Shown here: piece by piece, positions 1-6,274 of the stretch
How the letters are laid out: every line of letters begins with the position of its first letter
Position numbering within the stretch: position 1 is the stretch's first letter
Origin: Candidatus Woesearchaeota archaeon
Lineage (GTDB): Archaea; Nanobdellota; Nanobdellia; Woesearchaeales; WALR01
NCBI GenBank assembly: GCA_015522765.1
Contig: WALR01000063.1
Coordinates: forward strand, 1 to 9,494
Length of the DNA: 9,494 nt
Direction: 5' to 3'
The notes under the pieces: generated by a model
Database searches by the model: none
What the model was told of the DNA's origin: nothing
Seen by the model: the letters and a program-made list of their open reading frames with translations, nothing else
Made by a program: the position numbers and the translations under genes

Positions 1-79
1 CATAAAAAAGAAGAGCGAAGACAAAAAAGAAGGCGACAAAGCAGAAGGCAAGAAGGAGGAGAAGGAAATAAAAGAGTGA
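1..79 (+). CDS. rpl24: Large ribosomal subunit protein uL24 (L24), C-terminal end only
   Basis: Only the last 25 codons and the TGA stop (77-79) lie in the window; the reading frame has complete codons from base 2. The visible peptide is a pure Lys/Glu/Asp-rich tail ending KEEKEIKE, so no folded domain can be recognised. The assignment rests on position: in archaeal spc clusters the gene directly before rps4e is rpl24, whose product is an rRNA-binding KOW protein of the 50S subunit. A charged C-terminal tail also fits the neighbours, since eS4, eL32 and eL14 carry similar ones. Its stop is 6 bases before the rps4e ATG, and the GTGAT overlapping the stop (76-80) probably serves as the rps4e ribosome binding site. 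The family call is inference from context; that this is a coding 3' end is fairly clear. Confidence 0.7.
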   Translation, partial: IKKKSEDKKEGDKAEGKKEEKEIKE

Positions 80-85
80 TTCACA

Positions 86-1000
86 ATGGTAAAACTTCAC
101 ATGAAAAGGCTGTCTGCCCCGAAGACATGGCCTATAAAAAGGAAGGAGGGGAAATGGGTGTTAAGACCCCTGCCGGGAGCCCACAATAAGAATTTAGGGA
201 CGGGATTAGCCACGCTCCTAAAGGATGTGCTTAAGATGTGCGGGAGCATGAAGGAGGTGAAATACCTGCTTAACAACAGGCAGATATTCATTAACGGCAG
301 GAGGGTCAAGGAGCCAAGGTTCTCCGTGGGAATATTCGATTCCGTCTCATTCATGGAGCTCAAAGAGCATTACAGGGTGATACTCAGCGACAAGGGAAAG
401 TTCAAGGCTATAAAGATAAACACAGATGAGGCAGAGCTGAGACCCTCAAGGATAATAAACAAAACATTGGTTAAGGGAGGGAAGGTTCAGCTGAATCTCG
501 ACGACGGAACAAACATAATAATCAGTAAAGACGAGCCATTTAAGGTCAAGGACAGCGTGCTGGTGCTTCACCCTCAAAAGAAGATAGTCAGCCATCTTCC
601 CCTTTCAAAGGGCGCCTATGTGTTCATCATTGGGGGGAAGCACATAGGAAAGCATGGCGCCGTAGAAGAAATTAAAGAGAAGGACATAATCCTCAAGACA
701 GCTAAGGGGGATGTAAAGACTGCGGTGAGACATGCCCTGGTAATAGGAAGCTCTGTTCCCTATATCTCGCTTGGAGAAAAGACAGAGCTGCCCGCCGAGA
801 TAAAGAAGAGAGTAGAACAGGCAAAATCAGAGGTCAAGGCAGAGGCAGGAAGAAAGAAGAAGCCCTCAAAGAGAGAGGCAAAAGAACCTGCAAAAACCAA
901 GAAACCGAACAAGCCGGCAATAAAGAAGCCTCAGCAGGATAAAGGGAAGAAGAAGCCGGTAAAAAGAAATAATATGGGGGAAGGTCATGGAACCAGATAA
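86..1000 (+). CDS. rps4e: Small ribosomal subunit protein eS4 with long basic C-terminal tail
   Basis: eS4 is an rRNA-binding protein of the 30S subunit, found in archaea and eukaryotes. The family N-terminus is clear: HMKRLSAPKTWPIKRK (residues 5-20) followed by KWVLRPLPGAHN. An S4-type RNA-binding domain spans about residues 42-105, with the central eS4 domain after it. A C-terminal KOW domain covers about 173-210, with the glycine-rich GGKHIGKHGAVEEI. The folded protein ends near residue 235, the usual family length. It continues for about 70 residues of Lys/Ala/Pro/Glu-rich low-complexity sequence to 304 aa, which is unusual. The ATG at 86 is supported by GTGAT five bases upstream and by the immediate match to the family N-terminus. 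The 3' end overlaps the upstream rpl5 start candidate (987) by 14 bases, suggesting coupled translation. Confidence 0.97.
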   Translation: MVKLHMKRLSAPKTWPIKRKEGKWVLRPLPGAHNKNLGTGLATLLKDVLKMCGSMKEVKYLLNNRQIFINGRRVKEPRFSVGIFDSVSFMELKEHYRVILSDKGKFKAIKINTDEAELRPSRIINKTLVKGGKVQLNLDDGTNIIISKDEPFKVKDSVLVLHPQKKIVSHLPLSKGAYVFIIGGKHIGKHGAVEEIKEKDIILKTAKGDVKTAVRHALVIGSSVPYISLGEKTELPAEIKKRVEQAKSEVKAEAGRKKKPSKREAKEPAKTKKPNKPAIKKPQQDKGKKKPVKRNNMGEGHGTR

Positions 1001-1553
1001 ATCAGGGGAAGGGAAGGAGAAAAAGGAAAACCCCATGAGAGAGATAATAATCTCAAAGTTAACCCTTAATATAGGGGCAGGGACGGATCAGGGACTGCTC
1101 GACAAGGGCATGAAGCTGCTTGAGGCAATCACCGGGATGAAACCTGTGAAGACCGTAACCCATAAGAGGATAGCCGGCTGGGGCCTGAGGCCCGGCCTTC
1201 CAATTGGGTGCAAGGTCACTGTGAGGAAGGATACAAAGGCGCTCATAAAAAGGCTTTTAGAGGGAAGAGACAACATCCTCGGCGTAAAGAACTTTGACAA
1301 TAACGGGAATGTGTCATTCGGCGTCTCGGAGTACATAGAGATACCAGGCGTAAAGTACGACCCGGACATAGGAATAATAGGGCTGGAGGCAAGCGTCACC
1401 CTTGAAAGGAGGGGATTCCGTATTAAGAGGAAGAGACTGCCCTCCAGGGTTGGGAAGAAACACAGAATAAGCAGGGAGGAAGCCATTGCCTTCTTCGAGA
1501 AAGAATTTAACATAAAGGTTGGTGAATCAAATGAGTTACAGCAGTCATACTAA
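987..1553 (+). CDS. rpl5: Large ribosomal subunit protein uL5 (L5)
   Basis: uL5 binds 5S rRNA in the central protuberance of the 50S subunit. Diagnostic segments are [11 protein letters not shown] (about 22-32), the [21 protein letters not shown] region (about 50-70) with the typical [10 protein letters not shown] after it, the [20 protein letters not shown] stretch, and a C-terminal basic [14 protein letters not shown]. Length is 188 aa, close to archaeal homologues. The start is uncertain. The ATG at 987 lies inside rps4e behind AAGGT and adds a charged 16-residue leader. The in-frame ATG at 1035 gives MREIIISKL, closer to where the conserved domain begins, and is preceded by GGGAAGGAG (1011-1019). 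The 3' end overlaps rps14 by 23 bases. Confidence 0.96.
   Translation: MEPDKSGEGKEKKENPMREIIISKLTLNIGAGTDQGLLDKGMKLLEAITGMKPVKTVTHKRIAGWGLRPGLPIGCKVTVRKDTKALIKRLLEGRDNILGVKNFDNNGNVSFGVSEYIEIPGVKYDPDIGIIGLEASVTLERRGFRIKRKRLPSRVGKKHRISREEAIAFFEKEFNIKVGESNELQQSY
1521..1525 (+). promoter_or_regulatory. Shine-Dalgarno site for rps14
   Basis: GGTGA, five bases before the ATG at 1531, matches the archaeal anti-Shine-Dalgarno end of 16S rRNA. It lies within the last codons of rpl5 and decides the rps14 start in favour of the ATG over the upstream TTG and GTG codons. Confidence 0.75.
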
Positions 1554-1761
1554 GATGTTAAAGCAGCTTAATGTTAAGCCTGCCAAGAAAAAGAAGTACC
1601 TGAAGCATAATGCTCCCAAGGAGCGAAGCTGCGGGAGAAGCCTGAAGAAGTGCGAGAGGTGCGGGAGGGTAAGCGCACACATCTCAATTTACGGCATCCA
1701 CCTGTGCAGGCAGTGCTTCAGGGAGATAGCCCATGAGATAGGATTCAAAAAATACAGCTGA
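1531..1761 (+). CDS. rps14: Small ribosomal subunit protein uS14 (S14), zinc-binding type
   Basis: uS14 binds the 3' major domain (head) of 16S rRNA. A zinc-ribbon pattern is visible: CERC (Cys41, Cys44), 14 residues, then CRQC (Cys59, Cys62), followed by the family C-terminus [14 protein letters not shown]. The gene gives 76 aa from the ATG at 1531, longer than the usual archaeal 50-57 aa. The extra length is a basic N-terminal extension (residues 1 to about 35, with [11 protein letters not shown]) that holds an additional Cys34. I chose 1531 because GGTGA (1521-1525) sits five bases upstream. In-frame TTG (1519) and GTG (1522) codons further up would place the start on top of that site. The gene overlaps the end of rpl5 by 23 bases, so it is probably translated by coupling. 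Confidence 0.96.
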   Translation: MSYSSHTKMLKQLNVKPAKKKKYLKHNAPKERSCGRSLKKCERCGRVSAHISIYGIHLCRQCFREIAHEIGFKKYS

Positions 1762-1764
1762 ACC

Positions 1765-1771
1765 AGGTGAT
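1765..1771 (+). promoter_or_regulatory. Shine-Dalgarno site for rps8
   Basis: AGGTGAT sits in the 13-base gap between the rps14 stop and the rps8 ATG, three bases before the ATG. It is the longest match to the archaeal consensus GGAGGTGAT seen in the window. Confidence 0.8.
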
Positions 1772-1774
1772 AAA

Positions 1775-2161
1775 ATGACACTTAACGATCCGCTCGCCGA
1801 TGCGCTTTCAAACATAATGAATCATGAGAGAATAGCGGCAAAGGAATGCGTGGTTAGATACTCAAAGTTGATTGAGAGAACCCTTAAAGTGCTTAAGGAG
1901 AATGGCTATATAGACTCATTTGAAGTCGACAACGAGAGCAAAATGAGGATAACGGTCAAGCTCAACGGGATGATAAACAGTGTGGGCGTGATAAAGCCGA
2001 GAACGACCGCAAGGGTAAACTCGATTGAGGATTACGAGAAGAGGTACCTGCCCGCAAAGGGCTTCGGGATTGTGCTCATCTCCACACCGGAGGGGATACT
2101 CACCCATAAGGAGGCGAGAGAGAAGAACGCAGGGGGAAGACTGCTTGCCTATTGCTACTGA
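1775..2161 (+). CDS. rps8: Small ribosomal subunit protein uS8 (S8)
   Basis: uS8 is a primary 16S rRNA-binding protein of the 30S platform. The protein is 128 aa, the normal archaeal length (about 130). The N-terminus NDPLADALSNIMNHERIAAK is typical of the family (N-D-P-L-A-[DN]-A-L-S). The C-terminus STPEGILTHKEAREKNAGGR followed by LLAYCY is the archaeal signature corresponding to the S-[TS]-x-x-G-x-x-[ST] RNA-contact region and final strand. The ATG at 1775 has the strong AGGTGAT just upstream. The stop is only two bases before the preferred rpl6 ATG, consistent with coupled translation. In bacteria S8 autoregulates the spc operon by binding its mRNA; nothing in this window shows whether that happens here. 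Confidence 0.97.
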   Translation: MTLNDPLADALSNIMNHERIAAKECVVRYSKLIERTLKVLKENGYIDSFEVDNESKMRITVKLNGMINSVGVIKPRTTARVNSIEDYEKRYLPAKGFGIVLISTPEGILTHKEAREKNAGGRLLAYCY

Positions 2162-2163
2162 AA

Positions 2164-2715
2164 ATGAAGATGAAAGAGTTAATTGAGGAAGTTGAACTTG
2201 GAGAGGGTGTTACTCTGGAAAGCCGCCCGGCTGAGAAGAAGATAATCGTTAAGGGGCCGAAGGGCGAGGCAGAGAGGAATACACTCCTGCCAGGATTTGA
2301 TGTTAAGGTAGAGGGGAACAAAGCAGTAATAAGTTGTCATAATGTTTCAAAAAGGGAGAAGGTCATGATGGGCACCATAAAGGCGCACATAAGGAACATG
2401 GTGAAGGGAGTGACAGAGGGGCACTCCTACAAGCTGAAGATATGCTCAGGACATTTCCCCATGAGCGTCAAGGTTGAAGGAAATCAGTTGATAATCAGAA
2501 ATTTCATCGGGGAGAAGCACCCAAGAGCCGTCAAGATAAGAGAAGGCGCGAAGGTCTCTGTAAACGGCGAGATAGTCAGCGTCGAATCCCATGACAAGGA
2601 GATTGCCGGGCAGGTCGCCGCGGATATTGAGCAGTTAACCAGGAGAGTCGGGTTTGACAAGAGAGTGTTTCAGGACGGCCTGTACATCATAGAAAAGGAC
2701 GGAAAGAAGATATGA
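2164..2715 (+). CDS. rpl6: Large ribosomal subunit protein uL6 (L6)
   Basis: uL6 lies near the factor-binding GTPase centre of the 50S subunit and contains two copies of a related alpha/beta RNA-binding fold. Both repeats are visible: VTLESRPAEKKIIVKGPKGE in the first half, and MSVKVEGNQLIIRNFIGEKH in the second, followed by PRAVKI. The conserved C-terminus RRVGFDKRVFQDGLYIIEK is present. From the ATG at 2164 the protein is 183 aa, normal for archaea. A further in-frame ATG at 2170 would remove two residues. A TTG at 2152 overlapping the rps8 end is unlikely. No convincing Shine-Dalgarno is present, so initiation probably depends on coupling with rps8, two bases upstream. The stop overlaps the rpl32e ATG as ATGA (2712-2715). 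Confidence 0.96.
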   Translation: MKMKELIEEVELGEGVTLESRPAEKKIIVKGPKGEAERNTLLPGFDVKVEGNKAVISCHNVSKREKVMMGTIKAHIRNMVKGVTEGHSYKLKICSGHFPMSVKVEGNQLIIRNFIGEKHPRAVKIREGAKVSVNGEIVSVESHDKEIAGQVAADIEQLTRRVGFDKRVFQDGLYIIEKDGKKI

Positions 2716-3398
2716 AAATGCAGGATAATAATCAGACAAGGAAGAAGAAGCCCAGGTTCCTTAGGCAGGAAGCCCACAAGAAGAAGAAGCTTGGCAATAA
2801 GTGGAGGAAGCCAAGAGGGCATAACTCAAAGATGAGGATGCAGTTAAGGGGCAACAGGGCCGTAGTGAAGGTGGGCTACGGCTCCCCTAAAGCAGAGAGG
2901 GGGCTGATAAGAGGGGCAAGGGTAACACTCATTGGGAATCTGAAAGACCTCTCAGAGACAAAGAAGGGGGATGCAATACTGCTCTCCTCAAAGCTGGGAA
3001 ATCTCAAGAGGATAAGATTAATCAAGGAGGCATTGAGCAGGGGGCTTAAGATTGTCAATTACGCAGATGCAGAAAAAAAGGTTAAGGAGCTGGAAGAATC
3101 ATTTGAGGAGAGGGTGAGCAAATCCAGGAAGAATGCTGAGGCAAGGGAGAAAAGGAAGAAGGAAAAAGAGAGGAAGGCCAGAGAGAAGGAAGAGGAGAAA
3201 AAGAAGAAGGAAAAAGAGGAAAAAGAAAAATCCGAGGCCAAGCCCGCCAAATCATTATCAGAAGCAGTAGGCATTAAAGAGGAAGAGAAGAAAGAGGAGG
3301 AAAGTAAAGCTAAGAAGGCTGAGAGCGGTAAGAAAGAAGAGGACAGCGAGAAGAAGGAGAGGGATAAACTGCTCACTAAAAGGAATATAAGAGTGTAA
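2712..3398 (+). CDS. rpl32e: Large ribosomal subunit protein eL32 with ~107-residue charged C-terminal tail
   Basis: eL32 is a 50S protein found only in archaea and eukaryotes. The family core is clear in residues 14-120: PRFLRQEAHKKKKLGNKWRK, then PRGHNSKMR, VGYGSPKAERGL (54-65), and a final strand near KIVNYADAEKK. A typical archaeal protein would end around here. This one continues from about 122 to 228 with an almost uncharged-free Lys/Glu/Arg sequence, densest at 143-175, predicted by composition to be a single alpha helix, ending in DKLLTKRNIRV. No frameshift is visible; the frame stays open to TAA at 3396-3398. The ATG at 2712 overlaps the rpl6 stop by four bases; the ATG at 2718 is an alternative costing two residues. 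Function of the tail is unknown. Confidence 0.95.
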   Translation: MKMQDNNQTRKKKPRFLRQEAHKKKKLGNKWRKPRGHNSKMRMQLRGNRAVVKVGYGSPKAERGLIRGARVTLIGNLKDLSETKKGDAILLSSKLGNLKRIRLIKEALSRGLKIVNYADAEKKVKELEESFEERVSKSRKNAEAREKRKKEKERKAREKEEEKKKKEKEEKEKSEAKPAKSLSEAVGIKEEEKKEEESKAKKAESGKKEEDSEKKERDKLLTKRNIRV

Positions 3399-3407
3399 AG
3401 GTGCAAA

Positions 3408-3848
3408 ATGAAATTAACAATCCAGAAGAGGCTTTCCCAGAGGCTTCTTAAATCCGGAAAGAAGAGGATAAAATTCAATCCTGAGATGCTCACTGACATA
3501 AAAGAGGCAATAACAAAGGCTGACATAAGAAACCTCATATCCGGAAGGGTGATAATAAAGGAGAAGAAGAAGGGCATCTCAAGAGCAAGGATTAGGAAGA
3601 GGCATCCGGGTCAGGGCTCGAGGAAGGGGAAGAAGACCGCACGATTAAAGCCGAAGAGGGTCTGGATGAACAAGATAAGACTCCAGAGGAAGCTCATAAG
3701 AGAGCTGAAGGAGAAGGGGCTCATCGACAAGAAGACCTTCAGGGAGCTCTACCTCAAATCAAAGGGGGGCTTCTTCAGAAGCAAGGCGCACATGAAGCTC
3801 TACATAAGGGAGAAGGGACTCATAATTGAGAAGGGGGTTAAAAAATAA
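3408..3848 (+). CDS. rpl19e: Large ribosomal subunit protein eL19
   Basis: eL19 is an archaeal/eukaryotic 50S protein made of helices that lie across rRNA domains; in eukaryotes it takes part in an intersubunit bridge. The family pattern is complete: the N-terminal LTIQKRLSQRLLKSGKKRIK, then DIKEAITKADIRNLI, the GISRARIRKRHPGQGSRKGK signature (about 56-75), WMNKIRLQRKLIRELKEKG, and the C-terminal FRELYLKSKGGFFRSKAHMK. At 146 aa it is of normal archaeal length and, unlike its neighbour eL32, has no added tail. The ATG at 3408 is preceded by AAAGGTG (3397-3403). The stop TAA is separated from the rpl18 ATG by a single A. Confidence 0.97.
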   Translation: MKLTIQKRLSQRLLKSGKKRIKFNPEMLTDIKEAITKADIRNLISGRVIIKEKKKGISRARIRKRHPGQGSRKGKKTARLKPKRVWMNKIRLQRKLIRELKEKGLIDKKTFRELYLKSKGGFFRSKAHMKLYIREKGLIIEKGVKK

Positions 3849-3849
3849 A

Positions 3850-4452
3850 ATGAGGATTACAAAGAACTTCACCGTGCCTTACAGGAGGAAGAGGAAGAAG
3901 AAAACTGATTATAAGAAGAGGCTTGCCCTTATAAAATCAAAAAAGCTCAGGCTGGTCATAAGGCCCAGCACCAAGAACATAAGAATGCAGATAGTAAAGT
4001 ACATGGAGGATGGAGACAGGGTGCTTGCCCATGCGACGAGCATGGAGCTTAAAAAGCTTGGATGGGAATATTCAGGAGGAAACATCCCTGCAGCTTATTT
4101 AACAGGATTCCTGCTCGGAAGAAAAGCGATTAATGCAGGCTACAAGGATGCCATAGTGGATATGGGCTTCTCTGTATCCCATGCGGGCAACAGGGTGTAC
4201 GCCGCATTGAAGGGAGCGATTGACGCCGGAATGGACATCCCCCATAATGAAAAGATGCTCCCGCCAGAGGAAAGGATTAAGGGGGGGCACATAAAGGGCT
4301 TTGTTAATGTTGTGAAGAAGGGCGGTTACAAAAATCAGTTCTCAAAGACAAAGGACAAGGACATAGTCAGCTTATTCGACAGCACCCTTGAAAAGATAAA
4401 GAGCGGAAAGCAGGATAAAGCCGCTAAGAAGACTAATGGTTTGGACGATTAA
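3850..4452 (+). CDS. rpl18: Large ribosomal subunit protein uL18 (L18)
   Basis: uL18 binds 5S rRNA together with uL5. Archaeal features are VPYRRKRKKKTDYKKRLALI near the N-terminus, LRLVIRPSTKNIRMQIV (about 33-49), GGNIPAAYLTGFLLGRKA (about 76-92), and AIVDMGFSVSHAGNRVYAAL followed by KGAIDAGMDIPHNE (to about 134). The protein is 200 aa from the ATG at 3850, normal for archaea. The last 15 residues are a short charged end. An in-frame TTG at 3826 would extend it into rpl19e but has no family support, whereas MRITKNFTVPYRRK is the usual beginning. The gene starts one base after the rpl19e stop (TAA-A-ATG), and a GGGGG stretch at 3833-3837 may contribute to ribosome binding. Confidence 0.97.
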   Translation: MRITKNFTVPYRRKRKKKTDYKKRLALIKSKKLRLVIRPSTKNIRMQIVKYMEDGDRVLAHATSMELKKLGWEYSGGNIPAAYLTGFLLGRKAINAGYKDAIVDMGFSVSHAGNRVYAALKGAIDAGMDIPHNEKMLPPEERIKGGHIKGFVNVVKKGGYKNQFSKTKDKDIVSLFDSTLEKIKSGKQDKAAKKTNGLDD

Positions 4453-4453
4453 A

Positions 4454-5347
4454 ATGGACGAGAAAAAGAACAATCAGGAAGAGAAAGAAAGCATCGAAGA
4501 GAAGGCTCCTCAGAAGACAACGGAAGAAGAGAAGGGCAAAGAGATGGAAGAAGAACAGGGGAAGGAAGACGCTGAAGCAGAGGAAATAGTTGAGGTTCCT
4601 GAGGAGGAGAACAGCGGCTTTGTCAGGGTGTCAGAGGAATGGAAGCCCAGATCACGATTAGGAAAAGCTGTTGCAACAGGCAAGATAAGGGACATAAACA
4701 TCATATTGGATAACGGCATGAAGATACTCGAGGCGGAGATAATCGACCAGCTCCTGCCCAACCTCGACTCCGAGCTGCTCCTTGTAGGGCAATCAAAGGG
4801 CAAGTTCGGCGGCGGACAGAGGAGGGTTTTCAAGCAGACCCAGAAAAAGACGAATGAGGGGAATAAGCCCAAGTTTTCTACTATCGTGATTATAGGAAAC
4901 CATAACGGCATAATAGGAATTGGAAAGGGCAAGAGCAAAGAGACTGTCCCCGCAAGGGAAAAGGCGACAAGAAACGCCAAGCTAAACATAATAAAAATAG
5001 TGAGGGGCTGCGGAAGCTGGGAGTGCGGATGCGGAGAGCCCCACTCGCTTCCTTTCAAGGTCAGCGGGAAGGTGGGAAGCTCAAAGATAACACTAATCCC
5101 CGCCCCTAAGGGAACCGGCCTCATCGTTGAACCGGAGATAGCCAAGATACTCAAGATGGCTGGAATAAAGGACGCATGGTCGAGGACAGAGGGCCAGACC
5201 AAGACCAAGACAAACATGATATACGCCTGCTTCGAGGCGTTGAAGGAGCTTACCAGAATGAAAATAAACCCCCAGCTTAAGAGGGAGATAAGCATAACAG
5301 AGGGAAGCATAACTGAGGAGTCTGAGAAAGAAGCAGTAGAGGAATAA
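4454..5347 (+). CDS. rps5: Small ribosomal subunit protein uS5 (S5) with acidic N-terminal extension
   Basis: uS5 sits at the mRNA entry side of the 30S subunit and affects decoding accuracy. Core features: WKPRSRLGKAV (63-73), the double-stranded-RNA-binding-like domain VGQSKGKFGGGQRRVFKQTQ (111-130), GNHNGIIGIGKGKSKETVPA (148-167), the archaeal RGCGSWECGCGEPHSLPFKV (184-203; Cys186, Cys191, Cys193 and His197), and SKITLIPAPKGTGLIVEPEI. Before the core is a roughly 55-residue Glu/Lys-rich, net acidic extension, making the protein 297 aa against a usual archaeal length of roughly 200-240. The ATG at 4454, one base after the rpl18 stop, is preferred. An ATG at 4436 overlaps rpl18 and would add only six residues. 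The C-terminus is also Glu-rich. Confidence 0.96.
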   Translation: MDEKKNNQEEKESIEEKAPQKTTEEEKGKEMEEEQGKEDAEAEEIVEVPEEENSGFVRVSEEWKPRSRLGKAVATGKIRDINIILDNGMKILEAEIIDQLLPNLDSELLLVGQSKGKFGGGQRRVFKQTQKKTNEGNKPKFSTIVIIGNHNGIIGIGKGKSKETVPAREKATRNAKLNIIKIVRGCGSWECGCGEPHSLPFKVSGKVGSSKITLIPAPKGTGLIVEPEIAKILKMAGIKDAWSRTEGQTKTKTNMIYACFEALKELTRMKINPQLKREISITEGSITEESEKEAVEE

Positions 5348-5348
5348 A

Positions 5349-5813
5349 ATGAGCACTGAAGATAGTGAAACAAATAAAAAGGCAATTCCTGCCACCGGGA
5401 AAACAAAGGAAAGCCTGATTGCAGTAGTAAGAGTCAGGGGGGGCATAACAGTAAAAAAAAGCATTGTTGAGACAATGAGCCTGCTAAGACTGGGAAAGAA
5501 GCATGCCTGCATAGTAATAAGGGACAAGCCTGAATTAATGGGTATGGTAAAAAAATGCAAGGACTATGTGACATGGGGAGAGATTAGCGAGGAAACATTC
5601 ACTGCCCTGAAAAAGATGGCTAAAGAGAAGGCTTTAAAGGGGAATGAAAAAAATCAGGGAGAGAGTAAAGAAGAGAGCATACTCCTCCACCTGGGGCTCC
5701 ACCCCCCGCTTAAGGGATGGGGAAGGAAGGGAGTCAAGGAATCGTTTAACAGGGGCGGAGCCCTTGGAAAAAGGAACAACATGGACACTCTCATAGCCAG
5801 GATGATTAAGTAG
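5349..5813 (+). CDS. rpl30: Large ribosomal subunit protein uL30 (L30)
   Basis: uL30 is a small alpha/beta protein of the 50S subunit. The ferredoxin-like core starts at LIAVVRVRGGITVKKSIVET (about 23-42), with LLRLGKKHACIVIRDKPELM following. The archaeal/eukaryotic C-terminal part contains LHLGLHPPLKGWGRKGVKES and FNRGGALGKRNNMDTLIARM, which are characteristic of the long L30 form and absent from the short bacterial one. The 154 aa length matches archaeal homologues despite about 20 polar residues before the core. The ATG at 5349 follows the rps5 stop by one base, with GAGG (5339-5342) upstream. The TAG stop is 11 bases before rpl15. Confidence 0.96.
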   Translation: MSTEDSETNKKAIPATGKTKESLIAVVRVRGGITVKKSIVETMSLLRLGKKHACIVIRDKPELMGMVKKCKDYVTWGEISEETFTALKKMAKEKALKGNEKNQGESKEESILLHLGLHPPLKGWGRKGVKESFNRGGALGKRNNMDTLIARMIK

Positions 5814-5824
5814 GGGTTTTCACA

Positions 5825-6274
5825 ATGATAAACAGGAGAAAGAAGAATGTCAGGATGCGCGGCTCCAAGAGCCATGGCTATGGAAGCAAAAAGAAGCACA
5901 GGGGGGCAGGCAGCCGCGGAGGAAGGGGCCTTGCAGGCACAGGGAAGAGGGCGGACACGAAGAGGCCCAGCTTCGGCGGAAGAGGAACAACAGGAAGAAG
6001 GGGCTTTCACAGCAAGAATAAGCGCATAGTTCGTGTAATAAATATTGACGAGCTTCTCTCAAAGATTAGCAAGACTAAGGGCTCTGAGATTAACCTAAGG
6101 GAGATGGGCAGGGACAAACTCCTTGGGAGGGGAAAGATAACCGCGCCAATCATAATAAAAGCAGAGTCTGCATCAGAGAAAGCTGTCCAGAAGGTTGAAA
6201 AGGCAGGCGGAAAGGTCATACTGCCTGAGGAAGCTCTGCCTGAGAAAGAGGAGACTATAAAGAAGGAAAAATGA
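5825..6274 (+). CDS. rpl15: Large ribosomal subunit protein uL15 (L15)
   Basis: uL15 helps assemble the 50S subunit, its extended N-terminus threading through 23S rRNA. That N-terminus is unmistakable: VRMRGSKSHGYGSKKKHRGA, GSRGGRGLAGTGKRADTKRP and GRGTTGRRGFHS (to about 63). The C-terminal globular domain carries VINIDELLSKI, LLGRGKITAPIIIKAESASE and VEKAGGKVILPEE, the usual nucleotide-fold-like end. Length is 149 aa, normal for archaea. The ATG at 5825 lies 11 bases after the rpl30 stop; the gap holds GGGG but only a weak Shine-Dalgarno. The stop overlaps the secY ATG as ATGA (6271-6274), implying coupled translation of the channel protein with the ribosomal operon. Confidence 0.96.
   Translation: MINRRKKNVRMRGSKSHGYGSKKKHRGAGSRGGRGLAGTGKRADTKRPSFGGRGTTGRRGFHSKNKRIVRVINIDELLSKISKTKGSEINLREMGRDKLLGRGKITAPIIIKAESASEKAVQKVEKAGGKVILPEEALPEKEETIKKEK

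Noticed and set aside
2152..2163. TTG start extending uL6 upstream into rps8
   Set aside because: ATG codons at 2164 and 2170 fit the family N-terminus and the two-base spacing to the rps8 stop; no ribosome binding site supports the TTG.
3140..3395. Possible tandem DNA repeat in the eL32 tail (recurring AAGAAG/GAGGAA units)
   Set aside because: The units are irregular, with no fixed period I can follow; it is low-complexity coding sequence rather than a defined repeat array.
2712..3398. Frameshift or gene fusion as the cause of the long eL32 tail
   Set aside because: The frame is continuous, codon use is unchanged, and the tail has no second recognisable domain, so an extension is simpler than a fusion.
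3059..3577. Minus-strand open frame opposite the eL32 tail and eL19
   Set aside because: It is almost pure Ser/Phe/Leu, the direct antisense image of the Lys/Glu-rich tail; purine-only codons on one strand cannot give stops in this antisense frame.
3826..3849. TTG start extending uL18 by eight residues
   Set aside because: MRITKNFTVPYRRK from the ATG at 3850 is the typical beginning, and the TTG lies inside eL19 coding sequence.
4510..5406. Minus-strand open frame of 298 codons opposite rps5
   Set aside because: It is antisense to a well-identified uS5 gene, rich in Ser/Leu/Pro/Phe as expected from the complement of AAG/GAG/AGG codons, and matches no family I recognise.
5847..6029. Second + strand frame inside rpl15
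   Set aside because: Ala/Gly/Glu-rich shadow frame fully within a clear uL15 coding sequence.
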